64,000 nt of DNA from Echria macrotheca (GCA_030411725.1 MU839835.1:310001-374000), one strand, 5' to 3'; shown: positions 45,982-58,209, counted from the stretch's first letter. Numbers and translations: made by a program. The notes: a model not told the origin generated them from the letters alone.

Positions 45982-46706
45982 ATTAGATATATCTGTTACC
46001 GTGGCGTTTGTCGACGCGGTGCTTATGTGGACTCTTGCTTATCACGATACCACACCAGGACACCCTCCGTGCCCTTTCCGGGGCAGCGGTGACTGGCCGG
46101 GACTCGGGTCGTTGCCTTGTGTATATATCTGTCCATAGCTCCCTCTTACTTTTTCTCCTCGCACAATTATAAGTCCAGCCTCTTCCTGGACCGCAAGGCT
46201 GGCACTGTGACGTTCTTGCAGGATATTTCCTGGCAGGAGATGGAGTCTTTCCCCGTATTGGGCTGGAGTGGCCGCAAAAGTCTCTGGGCGTACATCAAGT
46301 AACAAGTGTCCAGTCATGAAGGGATCTTGCTGTATATCTCTTGTTCGTCTGTGATGGTAGAGTTGCGAGGGCCTTATCTAGTAAAGCGGGTGTGCTCTAC
46401 TGGAGGAAATAATTCCAAATGATGTTGCTAGGCAGGGCTTGCATTGCATTGGACTTGACAAGGCACCAGGAGCAGGGTGTACCTCTTTTGGGGTACTGGT
46501 GAATGATCTTGTGTCCAGTCTTGCCTTGAAGTAGAGATCAAGTCCGTATTTCCCGAGCAAGGGTACGTTTGTGTATTCGGATGATCTGTTCAAGCATCCT
46601 AGACTAGGGTCAAACAGTAGATCGTAAATTATCATATCGTTATAGTCATGACACGAATCTCAGTTAAATATGAACCATTTCCTCAAATCATCGTCTCGAA
46701 CCCTCA
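45982..46706. other. intergenic region between convergent MLH3 and HET/ankyrin genes
   Basis: 725 bases. A plus-strand frame at 46117-46302 is open but has no start context or partner exon. Nothing else was seen. Confidence 0.45.
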
Positions 46707-49517
46707 TCAGGAGGCGGTTGCACTGGGAACGGTCTTCCTTTGCGCGGCCCTGGACGCGATCATCCTCATAATCTCAGCGCGGTCGTTGTGGGTAGCATGC
46801 ATGAGAGCTGTCCGGCCATCACGATCCGCCGGGGTCTCATCTGCCCCACGCTGGAGCAGAAGCTGCGCTATAATGGGCCAGCCCCTTACCGCAGCCCTAG
46901 CAAGCGGCGTCTGCCCGTAATCGTTCTTGGCGTCAATATTCGCACCTCCATTAAGGAGGACCAGACACATGTTATAATCACCCTTATCAACAGCCATGTG
47001 AAGTGGCTTGTCTCCCTTTCGGTTCCTTAGGGCCAAGTTTGCACCGAGTTTGAGAAGCAACTCAACCATAAGGTGCTCCCCCTTTTTCACGGCCGACACC
47101 AACAGCCGCTTACCATACTGGTCTGTGATCTCCGTAGATGCTCCGAATTTGATGAGGAGGCGACAAATACCCTCCTTTTGCTTTGACGCCGCAAGCCACA
47201 GGGGTGTATTCTCAATCTCGAGTATAGGGGATGGGCATGGTTTGGCGCCGACCTTTAGCAGCTGCTCAACTGCAACTTCCGAGTCGACAAGTATCGCCAG
47301 CTCCAACGGAGTCATCTCCTCAAAGCCTGGGGCGTTCGGATCCGCACCATCCTCGATAAGGCGTTTCAAGAGTCCGGCGCAATTGTGTCGTGCGGCCCAT
47401 ACGAGTATCGCCCCATTCTTTTCCGAGATGTCAGATGCCCCATCTTTGCTTGGGATGTCTATGGCCGGGCAGACATCCGTTTCCATCCACTTGTCGAGTT
47501 TCCCGGCCTCGAACAGGCCCTTGATGACGGCTCGGAACCACCCGGTGTTACTGCCGACGCCTGCGTTGAGTTCTTCCAGCTCTTGCGGGATCTTTCGCAA
47601 TTGGGCTTCGCAACTGGACCGCTGTTCTCCGAGCATGGTTAGCTCGTTGTCAAGAGTGGCCTGCTGTCTTGTTTCTTGCTCGAGCTGCTCAGCCAGTCTC
47701 GCCCTCTCTTCCATCAGCTTCTTCATTGCCACCTCAATTTCCTCGAGGCGGTGGTTTGTTGACGACATTGAGGTATTGATCTCTACCATCCTCTCACCCA
47801 ACTCTTTCTGCCATCTCTCTGCTTTGTCATTTTCTAGCACATTCCAGACATATTCAGACTTCAACTGGCGGCGTCTCTGTTCGGTAACTTCCGAGATAGA
47901 TTTCGCAGCCACTCTGACGACGAACATGGGCCTTCCGGCAACGTCTTCGAGACACAGGTCTGCTGTAACCTCTAACACTCCGTTTTCAATGGTCAAGGCT
48001 CCGTTTTCAGTGGTCGAAGGATAACTTTCAAATTCAGACAAGCCATGTGGTCTTGGAAAGGCGCCGGTTCGCGGGATCGTCGAAAGAAATATTGAAGCTT
48101 CGGGCACCGAGGCATTTAGTTGTACGAATTCGAGGTGGATGACAAAGTCTCTCGACGTTGAGCCAATATGCCGGAAGCGAGCTTGAAACTCTTGCAGATT
48201 AGGCCTATGTCGAGTCGAAATCATGGACCGATCCTTATCCCAATACTTAGGCGGGTCTACATCTATCAGTTCTAGGTGAACACCGGTTGGTTCCTCGATG
48301 CAGAACCAGTAGTCGCTGTTTTTGGGTGCCTTTGCTGTTGGATTTTGACGTTCCAGGCTGATAAAAATCGACTCCGGCTCTGATTTTGAGGGAATATCAA
48401 CAAAAACAGCACACCGATTTCCCTTGGACCTAACATAGCCACCTTGTTGGGATATTTCGAGTGGGATTGCCACGAACTTCCAAGGGGGGCTAGACTCCTG
48501 AGCGCAATTCAGCTGCCCGTAGCAAGTCGCGGATCCGGTCTTGTGGATGATGACTTCGGCCCTGAGGAGGCCGCCGACAATCTCCAGCGACGGCGAGGAG
48601 GTCTCAATCCTTTTTCGAACGATGTTTCCGCTGAAGGCGAAGGCGCAGGGCGAAGTCGCCAGCGGCCCACGGGATTTAATCTCACACTGCTGGTTTTCGG
48701 GCGAACCCTGAGAATCCCCCTCGAACCCCCAAGCCAGGATGGAATCGTCGCTGTTGTGCCTCAGGATTGCTTCCTGCAGCCGAATGAACGCCTGTTCACC
48801 CTCGCCGTAGATCATTGGCATCATGACACCAAAGATACCGAGGAGACAGTAAGCTATATCCTCTCTCCTCTTGGTTGTTCTTTTGGCGGCCCAGGACATA
48901 CGCTGCGCTATGCTTGCCTCGTGTAGGCTGGCCCAACCAAGAAGAAATGATCGCGGGATACCGGTGATTTGCTGAACGGCTGTGGCCATCTGGCCCTTGG
49001 TCCCGAGCAGTGTCCACGAGCTGTCGTAGAATCGCAGCTTGGGAGGCGCGAGAAGCTCCTGCAGAGTCCATCCCCGCGTGAACCAACGGCTGGAGAAGAA
49101 TCTGGAGCTGGACTCCTGCCATGGATCCCCCGGGGGCACGTCGGCGAGATAGGCGTAGCAGACGGCAGCTTGTTGATACCAGCGGAACATGGAATTGATC
49201 GCCTCCCCCAGTTCGACCGAGTCCGACTTGTTGATGCAGCACGTGTCGATCCAAACGTAGCCTAGGCCATCATCCTTGGCACGCGCACAGCAGCCTTCAA
49301 GTTTGACTGTCCTACTGCTGCTGTCATTGCCGTGGGCGGGCAGAAGGTCTCCCTTGACGACATCGCTGAAATGCAGCTCATCTTCGTCGCGGCCCCAAGT
49401 ATGAGAAAGGATGGCGTAGGGAGGAACGGAATCGTGGAAATCCTCGAGTTTCCAGGTTGTCGCATTGATCAGGCGCATCTCGGTTGATTCGTAGGAGAAT
49501 GAAGCAGCAACAGACAC
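46707..49517 (-). CDS. HET-domain protein with coiled coil and ankyrin repeats
   Basis: Putative self/non-self recognition (vegetative incompatibility) effector. A single open frame of 936 residues. HET domain near residues 35-190: PPYAILSHTWG, GYVWIDTCCINKSDSVEL, INSMFRWYQQAAVCYAYLADV, RGWTLQELLAPPKLRFYD. It continues into the usual GIFGVMMPMIYGEGEQAFIRLQE segment. A beta-rich middle follows. A strong coiled coil lies at about 540-650 (EEIEVAMKKLMEERARL and neighbours), and about seven ankyrin repeats at 695-922 (ADPNAPGFEEMTPLELAI, ANIDAKNDYGQTPLARAA). No P-loop NTPase lies between the effector and repeat parts, unlike HET-E/D/R proteins, so it is not an NLR by sequence. Many relatives start at MRLIN, 13 codons downstream, so that methionine is an alternative start. 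Confidence 0.87.
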   Translation of the reverse strand: MSVAASFSYESTEMRLINATTWKLEDFHDSVPPYAILSHTWGRDEDELHFSDVVKGDLLPAHGNDSSSRTVKLEGCCARAKDDGLGYVWIDTCCINKSDSVELGEAINSMFRWYQQAAVCYAYLADVPPGDPWQESSSRFFSSRWFTRGWTLQELLAPPKLRFYDSSWTLLGTKGQMATAVQQITGIPRSFLLGWASLHEASIAQRMSWAAKRTTKRREDIAYCLLGIFGVMMPMIYGEGEQAFIRLQEAILRHNSDDSILAWGFEGDSQGSPENQQCEIKSRGPLATSPCAFAFSGNIVRKRIETSSPSLEIVGGLLRAEVIIHKTGSATCYGQLNCAQESSPPWKFVAIPLEISQQGGYVRSKGNRCAVFVDIPSKSEPESIFISLERQNPTAKAPKNSDYWFCIEEPTGVHLELIDVDPPKYWDKDRSMISTRHRPNLQEFQARFRHIGSTSRDFVIHLEFVQLNASVPEASIFLSTIPRTGAFPRPHGLSEFESYPSTTENGALTIENGVLEVTADLCLEDVAGRPMFVVRVAAKSISEVTEQRRRQLKSEYVWNVLENDKAERWQKELGERMVEINTSMSSTNHRLEEIEVAMKKLMEERARLAEQLEQETRQQATLDNELTMLGEQRSSCEAQLRKIPQELEELNAGVGSNTGWFRAVIKGLFEAGKLDKWMETDVCPAIDIPSKDGASDISEKNGAILVWAARHNCAGLLKRLIEDGADPNAPGFEEMTPLELAILVDSEVAVEQLLKVGAKPCPSPILEIENTPLWLAASKQKEGICRLLIKFGASTEITDQYGKRLLVSAVKKGEHLMVELLLKLGANLALRNRKGDKPLHMAVDKGDYNMCLVLLNGGANIDAKNDYGQTPLARAAVRGWPIIAQLLLQRGADETPADRDGRTALMHATHNDRAEIMRMIASRAAQRKTVPSATAS

Positions 49518-50038
49518 GGCGTGGCGACGCGGACTGGGTGTAATGTAATGGGGTTGAAGGTGCTTTCTCTTGCCAGATTTCCAGGATCTTTGGCGCCAGC
49601 CTGCTCAGCTCCATGCACACTGGCAGTGCAGCGACTGAGCATCGCGCCTTCCACGAGGCCCATTGGTAGGCAGCCTCTTCCTTCACTACCAGTTCAACGG
49701 AATACCCCGCGAGGTCTGTAGCGAGCTGATGAGCTGCTTGTCGTTAGGACTCTAGGGTTGTAATTCTTGACACCACTTCCAACACACCACGGAAAAGCCG
49801 CGTAGATTAAATCATAAATATTTTCGTCCTTGCTATCTCCGTCAACATATTGTTTACCGCCTGTTTCTTGTTCGACCAGCAAGCCTGGAAAGCTTCCACC
49901 TCAAGGAGGGTTAGGGTTCAACCAACTGGTGGCCCAAGCTCCCGGTGGGCTGCGTCGTCACAAGCTCCTCGACAGGCTCCGATTCCGACACTCCAACATC
50001 CGCTTTGGTACCACTGGTCGCCGAGCGAAGATGCCACC
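49518..50038. promoter_or_regulatory. divergent upstream region of the HET/ankyrin and Vps11 genes
   Basis: 521 bases between divergent starts with no coding sequence seen. It must contain both promoters. Confidence 0.4.
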
Positions 50039-53000
50039 ATGGCGCTGACGGTACGATGCGTCTGTTGTGCGGCCCAAACCGCGACATAGCTGACTTGAAC
50101 TCTACAGTGGAAGTCGTTTGACTTCTTCGACGCGACCCAGATCAAAATCGCCGACGACGACACCCGAAGCTTCTTCGAGAGCAACGACATCTCGAGCGTA
50201 TGTTCCGGCTCCGACAGCCTCTTCTTCGGCAGCTACGATGGCCAGGTCCGCATCGTCGCCGCCAGCTGGAAGATTGTGCGCAGCTTCCAGGCGTACGAAA
50301 ACGGGCCCATCACCCATATGCGCCAGGTCGAGGGCACTAGCCTGTTGGTGACTGTTGCCGTATGTGCTGCAAATACAGACTCGTGGATGGTGTGCTGATA
50401 TGCCGCTGCAGGAGGAGCCGAGCAGTGGCGACGCAAATAACGCGCCAGTACTCAAGGTCTGGGCGCTGGACAAGCCGGTCAAGAAGACCGGGATCCCGAC
50501 TTGCTTGAGTACCGTGGCGATCAACAATGGAAAGAAGCCGTTTCCGGTGTGTACTATGGTTATGTTCGAGAGGCTGGGCTGATGAGTGAAACAGATCTCG
50601 GCGTTCACAGCGACCGAAGACCTCTCGCAGGTGGTTGTCGGATTTGCTAACGGCGCCGTGACCGTCATTCGGGGTGACTTGATCCGAGACCTCGGCACCA
50701 AGCAGAGGATCATTCATGAGTCGGACGAACCGATCACGGCTGTCGAACTTCATGTGGATGCCACCATCACCACGCTGTTCATTGCCACCACCTCCCGAAT
50801 CCTGAAGCTCGTTGTATCCGGCAGAGGACACAGCCAGCTGCCCAAGACGGTCGAGGACAACGGATGCGGCGTCGGATGCATGGCAGTGGACCAAAAGACC
50901 GGCGATATAATCGTGGCGCGCGACGATGCGATTTACACCTATACGCTGGACGGCAGGGGTCCGCCTACCGCGTACGAGGGACCGAAAAAGTTGATCGCTG
51001 TCTATCAAGACTACATCGCCATCGTGTCCCCACCGACGCCGGCGGGCGAGTCCGACACAATGCGCCGGCGATTCTGGGGCGCTACGGCTGACAGCATATA
51101 TACATTCACCCTGATTCATCCAGAGCTGAGGATCGTTGCACACAGCGAGAGTGTCTTGTCAGATGTCCAGCACATCTTCCAGATATGGGGTGACCTCTAC
51201 ACGCTAACACAGGAGGGAAAGGTAAGACCATCGCTGACGAAGGGAGCCAAGCTGACCCGACCAGGTGTATCGGTACCACGAGAAGACGGTGCAGCAAAGG
51301 TTGGAGATGCTCTACCAGCGCAATCTCTACACCCTCGCGGCGGAGTTGGCTCAAAAGTGCGGTATGGACGCGCAGCAACAGAATGTCATCTTCCGGAAAT
51401 ACGGAGACTATCTCTACCAGAAGGGGAACTACGACGAGGCCATGACACAGTATATCAAGGCGATCGACAGCACAGAACCGTCACAGGTGATCAGGAAGTT
51501 CCTGGATACGCAGAGGATACACAACTTGATTGAGTATCTCGAAGAGCTCCACGAGCACCACAAGGCAACGTCCGATCATACCACTCTGCTCCTCAACTGC
51601 TATGCGAAGCTCAAGGACATTGAGAAGCTGGAGAAGTTCATCAAGTCTCCGGGCGATCTCAAATTCGATCTTGACACTGCGATATCCATGTGTCGGCAAG
51701 GTGGCTACTATGAGCAGGCCGCATATCTTGCCGAGAAGCACGGGGAACACGACCTCGTGGTGGACATTCTGATAGAGGATTCCAAAGCGTATCAGGAGGC
51801 GCTTGATTTTATTTGTCACCTTGATCCAGAGACAGTGAGTCTTGAGTGGTCTAACCTTTGGCGCCGCTGACATATTAGGCCTACCCATGTCTCACGAAAT
51901 ACGCGCGGGTGCTGATCGAGCATTGCCCGAAAGAAGCCACTCAGGTTTTCATCGACTATTATACGGGCAAGTATAGGCCTAGGGTGGACCCTCCAGCCTC
52001 GGTTGAGGTGGCTCTCCCTGCGGCGACGAACGGCGGATTCGTGGTAGGAGCCGCGAATGCTGTCCAGAACCTCAGCAACCTTTTGCCGTTGCCGTATATG
52101 ACGGCCGCAGTTACAGCGCCGACGGCTCAGCCGGGTGCGAAACCAGCGCCGGGAGAGGCTGCTATTATTTCGAAACCGGAAGACGCGCCGGCGCCAGAGT
52201 ACACCCCTCCGCGGCCGCGTACGGCGTTCTCTTCGTTTATCGACCACCCTGACGAGTTTATTGTGTTTCTCGAGGCTTGTCTGAAAGCAAATGCCTTGTC
52301 AGAAGCCGATAAAGCCGACATATACACGACCCTCTTCGAGATGTACTTGCACAAGTCCAACGAGAAGAAGGGCGAAGCCCACCGTGAGGAGTGGGAGGCC
52401 AAGGCCAAGGGTCTCATCGACGGTGGGAAAGTGGATAAGCCGGCCATTGAAAACTCCAATGTGCTTTTGCTATCACACCTATCGAATTTCGAGGACGGGA
52501 CGACGCTCGTGAAAGAACAGTCCGGTCTGTTGTTTGACATTTTCCGGTCATATACCTCGGCCAAAGACACTCGGGGTGCCGTCAGAGCTCTTCGGAAATA
52601 TGGTCCTGAGGAGCCTCAGCTCTACCCAGCGGCTCTCGCCTACTTTACGTCGGACGCGCGGGTACTCGAAGAGGTCGGTCCTGATGAGCTTGCGAGGGTC
52701 CTTGAGCGCATCGACCGGGATGGTCTCATGGCGCCTCTGCAGGTTGTGCAGACGCTCAGCAAAAATGCGGTGGCCACGATGGGCATGATCAAGCCGTACC
52801 TTGCCGGAAGGATCGAGCGCGAGCGGAAGGATATCGCCGAGAACCGGAGAGATGTGGCAGCTTTCCGCGCCGAGACGGAGCAGCGTAAGCAGGAGATTGC
52901 CGATCTGGGATCCAAGCCTGTTGTCTTCCAGGCCACTCGATGCGCTCAGTGCACATTGCCGCTGGAACTGCCTACGGTACACTTTTTGTGCAAGCATTCA

Positions 53001-53234
53001 TTCCACCAGCACTGTCTGCGGGGAAGCGGTGGTGCTGGCGATTCCGGGGAGGTGGAGGGCGAGTGTCCCCTGTGCGCGAGGGATAATGCGACAATCAGGA
53101 CGCTTAAGAAGGGACAGGCAGAGTATGCTGAGCGACATGATCTGTTCAAGGATGACCTGGCGAGGAGTGAGGACCGGTTCAAAACGGTGGCGGAATGGTT
53201 TGGACGGGGCGTGATGAGTGTGCCAAGCGAGTAA
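50039..53234 (+). CDS. VPS11: Vps11/Pep5, HOPS and CORVET tethering complex subunit
   Basis: Core subunit shared by the HOPS and CORVET complexes, which tether membranes at vacuole and endosome. Six exons (50039-50050, 50108-50359, 50412-50546, 50595-51221, 51265-51834, 51879-53234) give 983 residues. The first exon codes only MALT. The N-terminal half is a WD-like beta propeller (WKSFDFFDATQIKIADDD, LFFGSYDGQVRIV). A helical clathrin-repeat solenoid follows (LEMLYQRNLYTLAAELAQK, YGDYLYQKGNYDEAMTQYIKAI), typical of Vps11. A coiled segment precedes the C-terminal RING-H2 finger at about residues 885-935 (CAQCTLPLEL, LCKHSFHQHCL, CPLC). All these blocks and the length match Pep5. The 3' end faces the lipoate-ligase gene with 105 bases between stop codons. 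Confidence 0.95.
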
Positions 53235-53339
53235 GTGGGCCTTTTGGGTCTGCCGTTGTCATGAATTAGGGTATCATGTATTCTATTGGCAGATGTAGTC
53301 TATGGTATGAGGTATGAATACAAGTGATGATACATTTGA

Positions 53340-54818
53340 TTAGGATAAGCCGAACATGGTGTTGAGCCAGCCGCCGACGGCTTGAGCGTCAGTGATTGGT
53401 GTTGAGCTGGCTGACTGCAGGGTCTCGCGCCAGTCGGTGATGTGGTGGATGCGCTGGCCGACGAGGGCCTGACTGAGGGCCAGGTCCTGGCTCGCGGCGT
53501 CGATGTCGTCGGTGTAGCGCAGCCCGGTGATTGAGAAGGTTTGGATCTCGCCGTGGCGGATGGTGAAGTGGGCAGAGAACTAGCCGGTTAGAACCACCAC
53601 TCAGTTTTGGTCAACGGGCAAAACGTTACCTCACGAGGTATCCCCTCCGGCAAAGGCGGTCGCGGTCGCGGATCATCCTCGGTCGGATGCGTAGAGAAGG
53701 TGAACTGGGGCGTCTGGCCGTATATCCAATCCGGCGACTTTTGGTTCTCTTTGTTAGCATTCCCATTTTCATTTTCATCACCACTACTGAAATGCTTTCC
53801 CAAAGGAGAAAGGAAAGGGAGGGCAGAAGCAAAAAAAAATAAAAAATACCATGAGCTCAGCCATCCCCTTGACGATCGACCCCTCCTGTCTCGCAATCTC
53901 CTCATCCACGACGACAATTTCCTCGTCATCATCGGTAGGATACATGCTCTTGAATTCTTCTACGACCCCTTGTATGAATCTCTCCGTATCGATCCCTACA
54001 TTCCGAATAGGCGAGCGCACGCTCTCCACGCCGCGCGCCTTGATGAAGGCCTCGGCCGGCGACCGCAGCAGGCCTGATATCTGGCCTAGGTTCGGCGACG
54101 AGAGGAGACAGGTGCCGTGGTGCAGCGAGCGCGTGCGGGTGAGTTTGTATGCTGACCCGGAGACTTTGTAGTCTTTTTGATCAGAAGAAGGGGTGATGAC
54201 GATGTCGTGCCGCTCGTTGACGCGCGCCGTGGGGATGCCGAGACGTATTAGGGAACGCGTGATCATCTCGGCGTGGAGGGTGCGAGTGAAGATTGGGGGC
54301 GGGACGATGACGGTCCAGTTTATGTTGCCTGTGTCGTGGAAGACTGTGCCGCCGCCTGAGCGGCGGCGGACCAGGGAGGTGGGTTGTTGTTCATTGGGAG
54401 ATGGGGCCGAGGAAGGGTGATGGTGAGGAGTGGTGAGGGGGAGCGGTTTTTGGCGTAGGCGGGAGAGGTTGACTTCTACCCAGGGATTCTGGTTGCGGCC
54501 GATTACGACGCTGGGGCGGTTGGTGTATAGAAACAAAATGATGGAGGAGGGGGGAGTGTGTTGGAGGAGGTGGTGTTCGATGGAGAGGTTTAGGTAAGGG
54601 TCTGTTGAGGGGGAGCGGTAGATCTGGATGGGTTTTGAGAGGTTGGTTGTGAAGGGGCGGCGGTGGGACGGATGAAGGAGGCCATGAGTGGAAACTCGGG
54701 GCCGTGTTGTGAAGAGGCTGTGGTGGTGTTGACCATGAGAAGACCGGATGAGGAGCTTGGCCGCGCATGAGATGCCAGCCCTGGATGGTCGCGGCCGTCG
54801 GGTGGCCATCACTTCCAC
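53340..54818 (-). CDS. AIM22: lipoate-protein ligase, mitochondrial (Aim22-like)
   Basis: Transfers lipoyl groups to the E2 subunits of 2-oxoacid dehydrogenases and to glycine cleavage H protein in mitochondria. Three exons (53850-54818, 53630-53737, 53340-53579) give 438 residues. The first ~55 residues are basic and poor in acid, fitting a mitochondrial presequence. The catalytic core shows IGRNQNPWVEVNL, the family motif RRRSGGGTVFHDTGNINW, and KVSGSAYKLTRTRSLHHGTCLL, which includes the lysine that contacts the lipoyl-adenylate. The accessory domain begins WIYGQTPQFTF in exon 2. A histidine/proline-rich insertion (TTPHHHPSSAPSPNEQQPT) lies before the GGG motif. The upstream ATG is used here; a second in-frame methionine three codons later is equally plausible. 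Intron 1 starts GTATTTTTTATT and has a GCTAAC branch site. Confidence 0.9.
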
Positions 54819-56811
54819 TTCTTCTTTATGAATCCGCCGTCTACAACACCTCGGCCTCCTTTGGTTTCTTTGGAGGTGGGTTTAAGGTGTGATGCCTGGG
54901 TCAGGGGTGAACGGGCTCGGTGGAGTCGGCCACGGGGCGTCGGGGTTGGATTTTCAGTGCAGCTGTCCCGGCCCGATACGGCCCGTGCAACCCCTGTCCC
55001 CCGCTGACAGCTATCGATCACAGAACTGACGTTGACGCTGCGCTCAACACTTCTGGTTGCTGTGTAATTGGTATCGCATACAATCTCTACCTACACTACC
55101 GCAGAAGCAGAACGCTAAGCAGCCAGGCAGCTACACCCACCCGTAGACCATCGCTGTCTTCAGTCGGCAAGGTACAGGAAAGGCCCGGCCACAGCGCCGA
55201 CCACCAATAAAACATTAGACTTTCACTTTCACTTTCAGCCTCGTAGGTGGCCCAAAAGTACATATCTAGCAATTCGTATCCAGATGAAAAGAACAAGCCC
55301 AAAGGCCGCCGATGGACTCCATAGCTCCTGGCATAACACGCTGAAAACAACAAAGACACCATCCTCCAACCACCGTTTGAACGTACCCGTGGGCAAAAGC
55401 GCCCTGCTTTCGTTCAACTACAATGTCCACACACCCCTTCCTTGAGTTCCTCTGGCCGCCATGGTTGTCGGGAGCCGAGTCAGAGACAGGGTGAACACCA
55501 CATTCAACTAAGCCCTCGCCCTGCCACGATCTTCCTGGTAGTCACCGTTCTCGTCTTTGCCCGGATTAAACTCAGAACTCCAGGAGGCTCTTTTGGCCCG
55601 CTCCTGTTTGTGAGAGAACGTAAACGGTGCGAACTGCGGGCCAGTATGCCCTGGTCACATCGAGATGGACCAGCTGATCAAATATCACAGGTTCGATCCG
55701 TTGCTTCGGCGGTGGCAGGAACGCCGATCCATAGCCGGAGGCATCACCTAGGTCCAGACTCGGTCCATCAATCATGACCCATAGGTGTGATAGTTTGGAA
55801 GCAATGGACAACAGGATCATGGAGACAGTGAAACAGTGGACAGCAGCCGCTTTGCCAAGAGGCTCCTCCCGACAAGGGGATTTAATCACATAGGATCATA
55901 CCCAAGTTGAACTAGCAAGCGAAGTATGATGCCCACTAGGAAGGTGTCGTAGATGCTGCGAGCAGAGTCCACATTATGAGGACCCAAAGAGGAACCTGGG
56001 ATTGCTGGAGCAACCAGGCAAGTGTCCGCGGTCGACCGAGTGGCCTGCTCGTTGGCGTACTCGAGCTAGGAGACCAAATCAGGAAACCGAGTTTTGATCC
56101 TCAGCTGAGATGGCGACGCAACGTCCCTGGTAGACGCAACCAACGACAATGTCGAAATGGAACATGACTTCCCAGCCAACATGGCAGGGGCGGTGTCCCG
56201 GGTCACTCGGTCAACACTCGCACCGAAAATGCGGCTTTCTCTTTCCCGCGTATGATATCATGGGTGAGAAGGACCAAAACGAGGTCGCCACGGGATCACA
56301 CCTACCGCGGTTCCTGTTTCGCGAGGTGTTGTCTCGGTTCATCTAAAAGATACCATTACCAACGATATGCGGCTTGGTCGTCAGGCTACCTACAGAGAGA
56401 TGACATATTTTGGAGCAGATGTAGTAGTAGACACTGCTACCTGGGTCGGTTCACGGTCTCTGCCATACGCAAAACTACATGCACATACGCAAGACACTCA
56501 AGCAAGCTTTAAAGTCAGGAAGAATGGGGCGGCGATCGTCTCTGCGGATGTCGTCTGGAAAGTGGCACGATGGGATGCTTATCCCAGGAGAAAGGATGCC
56601 AAGCTTGTCTGCCGCCCGTCATCCACCAATCGCCTTTTGGCAGCTGCAACCCCAGCAGTCGGCGGGCGCAATGTGCTGTGGGTGCCCCGCATCGGCCGAT
56701 GACGGCGGGATGGAGGGGTCACGAACCGCTCAATTGGGCCTTCATCCCCAAATTTTTGACAGCCATCAAGTGTTGACTCACCGACATATCTAAACTCCAG
56801 AAAAAAACAAA
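54819..56811. promoter_or_regulatory. divergent upstream region of the lipoate ligase and chorismate synthase
   Basis: 2 kb between divergent starts. It includes a short TTTCAC repeat at about 55218-55240. Several short frames (for example 55572-55889 minus) were examined and lack protein features. A GGTTCGATCC string at about 55690 resembles a tRNA B box, but no cloverleaf forms around it. Confidence 0.45.
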
Positions 56812-58209
56812 ATGTCTACCTTTGGCGAGTTCTTTCGCGTCCACACGTACGGCCAGCACACCCCTGGACAAACAATTGCTTACTCTTCCTCCACAGCTAT
56901 GGCGAGTCCCACTGCCGGTCGGTCGGGTGCATCGTCGACGGGTGTCCGCCCGGCATGGAGCTTACAGAGGACGACATCCAGCCCCAGATGACGCGCCGCC
57001 GGCCGGGCCAGAGCAACATCACGACTCCCCGTAACGAGAAGGACCGCGTGCTGATCCAGTCTGGCACTGAGTTTGGCGTCACCCTCGGCACCCCCATCGG
57101 CATGATGGTGCTGAACGAGGACCAGCGGCCCAAGGGTACCTCTCCCCAACGATGCGCTCCCCAATATGTCGTATGCTAACAGGTGTGAACCAGACTACGG
57201 AAACTCCACCATGGACATGTACCCCCGCCCGAGCCACGCCGACTGGACCTACCTCGAGAAATACGGCGTCAAAGCCTCCAGCGGCGGCGGCCGGAGTAGC
57301 GCGCGCGAGACCATCGGCCGCGTCGCCGCCGGCGCCATCGCCGAGAAATACCTGCGCCTAGCCTACGGCGTTGAGATCGTCGCCTTCGTGAGCGACGTCG
57401 GTCACATCAGCCTCTGTCCCCCGACCGCCGAGCACCCCTCGCCCTCGACGAACCCCTCCTTCCTCTCGCTCATCCAGACCATCGACCGCCCGACCGTCGA
57501 CTCGTTCCTCCCCGTGCGCTGCCCCGACGCCTCCGTCTCCCAAACAATGGTCGACCTAATTTCCTCGTTTCGTGACAGCCACGACTCAATTGGCGGCGTT
57601 GTGACCTGCGTGATCCGCAACGTTCCTAGCGGTCTCGGTGAGCCCTGCTTCGACAAGCTCGAGGCCAAGCTAGCACACGCGATGCTCAGCATTCCCGCTA
57701 CCAAGGGCTTCGACATCGGCTCCGGCTTCGGGGGCGTCCAGATCCCTGGCTCTGTCCACAACGACCCCTTCGTCGCCGCCAACCAGCCGGACCAGCCAAT
57801 CCCCCCAGCCGTGGCCGAGAGCGGTGCTGCCCGCTCCGGAATCCCGCGCCCTAAGCTCACGACAAAGACAAACTTTTCGGGTGGCATCCAGGGCGGCATC
57901 TCCAACGGTGCGCCCATCTACTTCCGCGTCGCCTTCAAAGCGCCCGCCACCATCGGCCAGGATCAGACGACGGCTACGTACGACGGCGAGAAGGAGGGCG
58001 TGCTGGCCGCCAAGGGCCGGCACGATCCGTGCGTCGTGCCGCGCGCCGTGCCCATTGTCGAGGCCATGGCCGCCTTGGTTATCATGGATGCCGTGCTGGC
58101 GCAGCAGGCGAGGCACACGGCCAAGAGTCTGCTTCCGCCGCTACGGCAGACGCTCAACTCGGTGAAGCCGGCGGGGAATGGTGTCACGGAGGATACGGGG
58201 AAGGCGTAG
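56812..58209 (+). CDS. ARO2: chorismate synthase
   Basis: Last enzyme of the shikimate pathway: removes phosphate from EPSP to form chorismate, the precursor of aromatic amino acids. Fungal enzymes also reduce their own FMN. Three exons (56812-56846, 56897-57135, 57194-58209) give 429 residues. Visible signatures: MSTFGEFFRVHTYGESHC at the N-terminus, RRRPGQSNITTPRNE, RPSHADWTYLEKYG, GGGRSSARETIGRVAAGAIAEK, and DIGSGFGGV followed by SGGIQGGISNG. The C-terminus carries RHDPCVVPRAVPIVEAMAALV with the conserved arginine and histidine. Length is slightly above yeast Aro2 because of small insertions. The first intron splits codon 12 and the join restores HTYGESHC. Confidence 0.97.

Noticed and set aside
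46117..46302. Short plus-strand frame after MLH3
   Set aside because: 61 codons without start context, splice partners or recognisable motif; compatible with chance.
55660..55740. Possible tRNA because of a GGTTCGATCC B-box-like string
   Set aside because: No A box at a suitable distance, and no acceptor or anticodon stem can be formed around it.
55572..55889. Minus-strand frame of 105 codons between lipoate ligase and ARO2
   Set aside because: No conserved motif or splice signals, and mixed composition; not supported as a gene.
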